6,287 nt of DNA from positions 1 through 6,287 of the forward strand of contig JAUVRN010000126.1 of NCBI GenBank assembly GCA_030597645.1, given 5' to 3'. Shown here one piece after another: positions 5,315 to 6,287 of this stretch. The notes below the pieces were generated by a model. That model did not search any database. It saw only the letters and a list, made by a program, of their open reading frames with translations, and was not told the DNA's origin. The position numbers were made by a program, and so were the translations under genes. The stretch is from Candidatus Zixiibacteriota bacterium. Its GTDB lineage: Bacteria > Zixibacteria > MSB-5A5 > JAUVRN01. Every line of letters starts with the position of its first letter. Positions within the stretch are counted from its first letter, which is position 1.

Positions 5315-6287
5315 TCAGTAGTTGGCCAGGAACTCGAGTAGTTGGCGTGTGCCGTCTTTACCGCCTGCGCCCATCTCGCCCGGGGGTCCCACGCATGCGG
5401 GGCAACCCGATTCGCAGGCGCACGATTTGACGACATCCAGGCACGCGGCGAACAACTCGCCGCGAATGTTGAAGAGCTTCTCGGCAAAGCCGACTCCGGA
5501 CGGGATGGCGTCGTAGATGAACAGCGTCGGCTTCTCGGTAAAGGGCGATCGTACCTGCTGCAACGAGTGAATGTCCCGCGGATCGCAGAGCAGCCAGAGA
5601 GGCGCGATCTGGCGTACCACGTTGGCGGTACCGCGAAGGCCGGCACCGAGGGCGTCGCCGTCGAGGGCAATGCGTTCGCCGATGTCCAGTGGCAGCTCCG
5701 CCCAGAACGCGGTCGTGTGCATTTCCTGCTCGGGCAGATGGATTCGCCCGGAACCCATGTTCTCGTGCGTATGGAACCGCACCTTCTTGAAGAGCACCGC
5801 CGCTTCGGTGACCCGTACGTCACCGTGGCCGTAGAGCACTTCCCCCGCATCCCACCTGCGGTCGACTGCGAGCACTTCCAGCTCGCGCTTGACCTCGGCG
5901 TCGGTGTAGTAATCGACCTCTACCGGCTTGGCGTAGGCCCGTTTGCCGTCCCAGTCGAGCTCGGTGATCTGGTACTGTTCGGCGCCGTGCAGGTAAATGG
6001 CGTCGGGAAACAGATAGACCGGTGCCGAGAAATAGTCTACTTCGCCGATGACCCTGCTGTGATCGGATTCGTCGAGTATGACGAAATTCTCGGGCGAGGC
6101 ACTCCGCAGCGACACCTCGGACGCCGGATACGTTTCGGCCATCCAGTGCCAGCGGTCGCCCGAGCGGTGCAGAATGCCCCGCTCCTCCAGGTACTGCAGG
6201 TGTTCGCCGATGTCCCGGTGGCCGAACGTGTCGCCGGATTTGAACGGCAGGTCGAACGATGCGCAACGAATGTGGGACATGAGAATC
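5315..6287 (-). CDS. C-terminal part of an MrfA/YprA-type DEAD/DEAH-box helicase with DUF1998/MZB zinc-binding domain; 5' end outside the window
   Basis: The frame is open to the right edge: codons ATT and CTC precede the first ATG (6280), and the peptide reads on from there in the middle of a domain, so that ATG is internal. About 323 residues are seen. Counting from that Met, SHIRCASFDLPF (2-13) leads into a winged-helix-like segment (HLQYLEERGILHRSGDRWHW, 27-46). A central part is typical of the family's C-terminal region (VDYYTDAEV at 122-130, TTAFWAELP at 189-197). Next comes the DUF1998 region with LFIYDAIPSGVGFAEKLF (253-270), and finally four cysteines 287, 289, 293 and 296 (C-x-C-x3-C-x2-C, in CACESGCPACVGP). 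In B. subtilis MrfA a four-cysteine cluster of this kind binds zinc, and the helicase acts with the nuclease MrfB in mitomycin damage repair. The ATPase motifs lie outside the window. No nuclease partner follows the gene here. Confidence 0.85.
   Translation of the reverse strand, partial: ILMSHIRCASFDLPFKSGDTFGHRDIGEHLQYLEERGILHRSGDRWHWMAETYPASEVSLRSASPENFVILDESDHSRVIGEVDYFSAPVYLFPDAIYLHGAEQYQITELDWDGKRAYAKPVEVDYYTDAEVKRELEVLAVDRRWDAGEVLYGHGDVRVTEAAVLFKKVRFHTHENMGSGRIHLPEQEMHTTAFWAELPLDIGERIALDGDALGAGLRGTANVVRQIAPLWLLCDPRDIHSLQQVRSPFTEKPTLFIYDAIPSGVGFAEKLFNIRGELFAACLDVVKSCACESGCPACVGPPGEMGAGGKDGTRQLLEFLANY

Noticed and set aside
5149..5850. Minus-strand open frame of 233 codons overlapping the helicase end
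   Set aside because: Most of it is an Arg/Ser/Pro-rich shadow of the helicase; only its last 22 or so codons look protein-like, and those are reported as part of the frameshifted remnant.
1..6287. CRISPR array, insertion sequence, integrase attachment site or replication origin
   Set aside because: No spaced direct repeats, transposase-like protein, terminal inverted repeats or iterons were seen.

Overview
The window looks like an accessory-leaning stretch of a GC-rich bacterial chromosome, about 60% GC by eye. It is probably from an environmental proteobacterium. That assignment is an inference from base composition, strong GGAGG/GGGGG-type ribosome binding sites, sigma70-like promoters and gene content; there is no rRNA or marker gene to fix it. 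Every gene I can support lies on the minus strand, so the reading order is from right to left.

Region by region in transcription order: (1) 6287-5315 is the C-terminal third or so of a large MrfA/YprA-type DEAD/DEAH helicase, entering from outside the window and ending in its zinc-binding cysteine cluster. (2) 5314-4989 is a 326-base gap that is not empty. Its helicase-proximal half reads as a short coding sequence split over two frames, probably a frameshifted remnant. Its other half carries a -10-like element and a clear ribosome binding site. (3) 4988-1632 is a tight three-gene run: a membrane-anchored stand-alone FMN/Fe-S glutamate-synthase-like protein, a small VOC/glyoxalase-fold protein joined to it by an ATGA stop-start overlap, and a 444-residue fusion of a GNAT acetyltransferase to an aminoglycoside-phosphotransferase-like kinase. 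(4) 1564-419 is asnA, ammonia-dependent asparagine synthetase, followed by a textbook rho-independent terminator at 352-377. A plausible promoter for asnA lies inside the end of the fusion gene. (5) 176-1 holds a well-formed sigma70 promoter, a perfect palindrome in the leader, and the first 31 codons of a membrane protein that may be NuoA, running off the left edge.

Two of the genes point to ammonia/glutamate/asparagine metabolism (asnA and, by fold only, the glutamate-synthase-like protein), but the substrate of the latter family is not established. The most interesting item is the GNAT-APH fusion. It has the same domain order as the clinical bifunctional aminoglycoside enzyme AAC(6')-Ie/APH(2'')-Ia, but it sits in what looks like an ordinary chromosomal operon with no mobile element in view.
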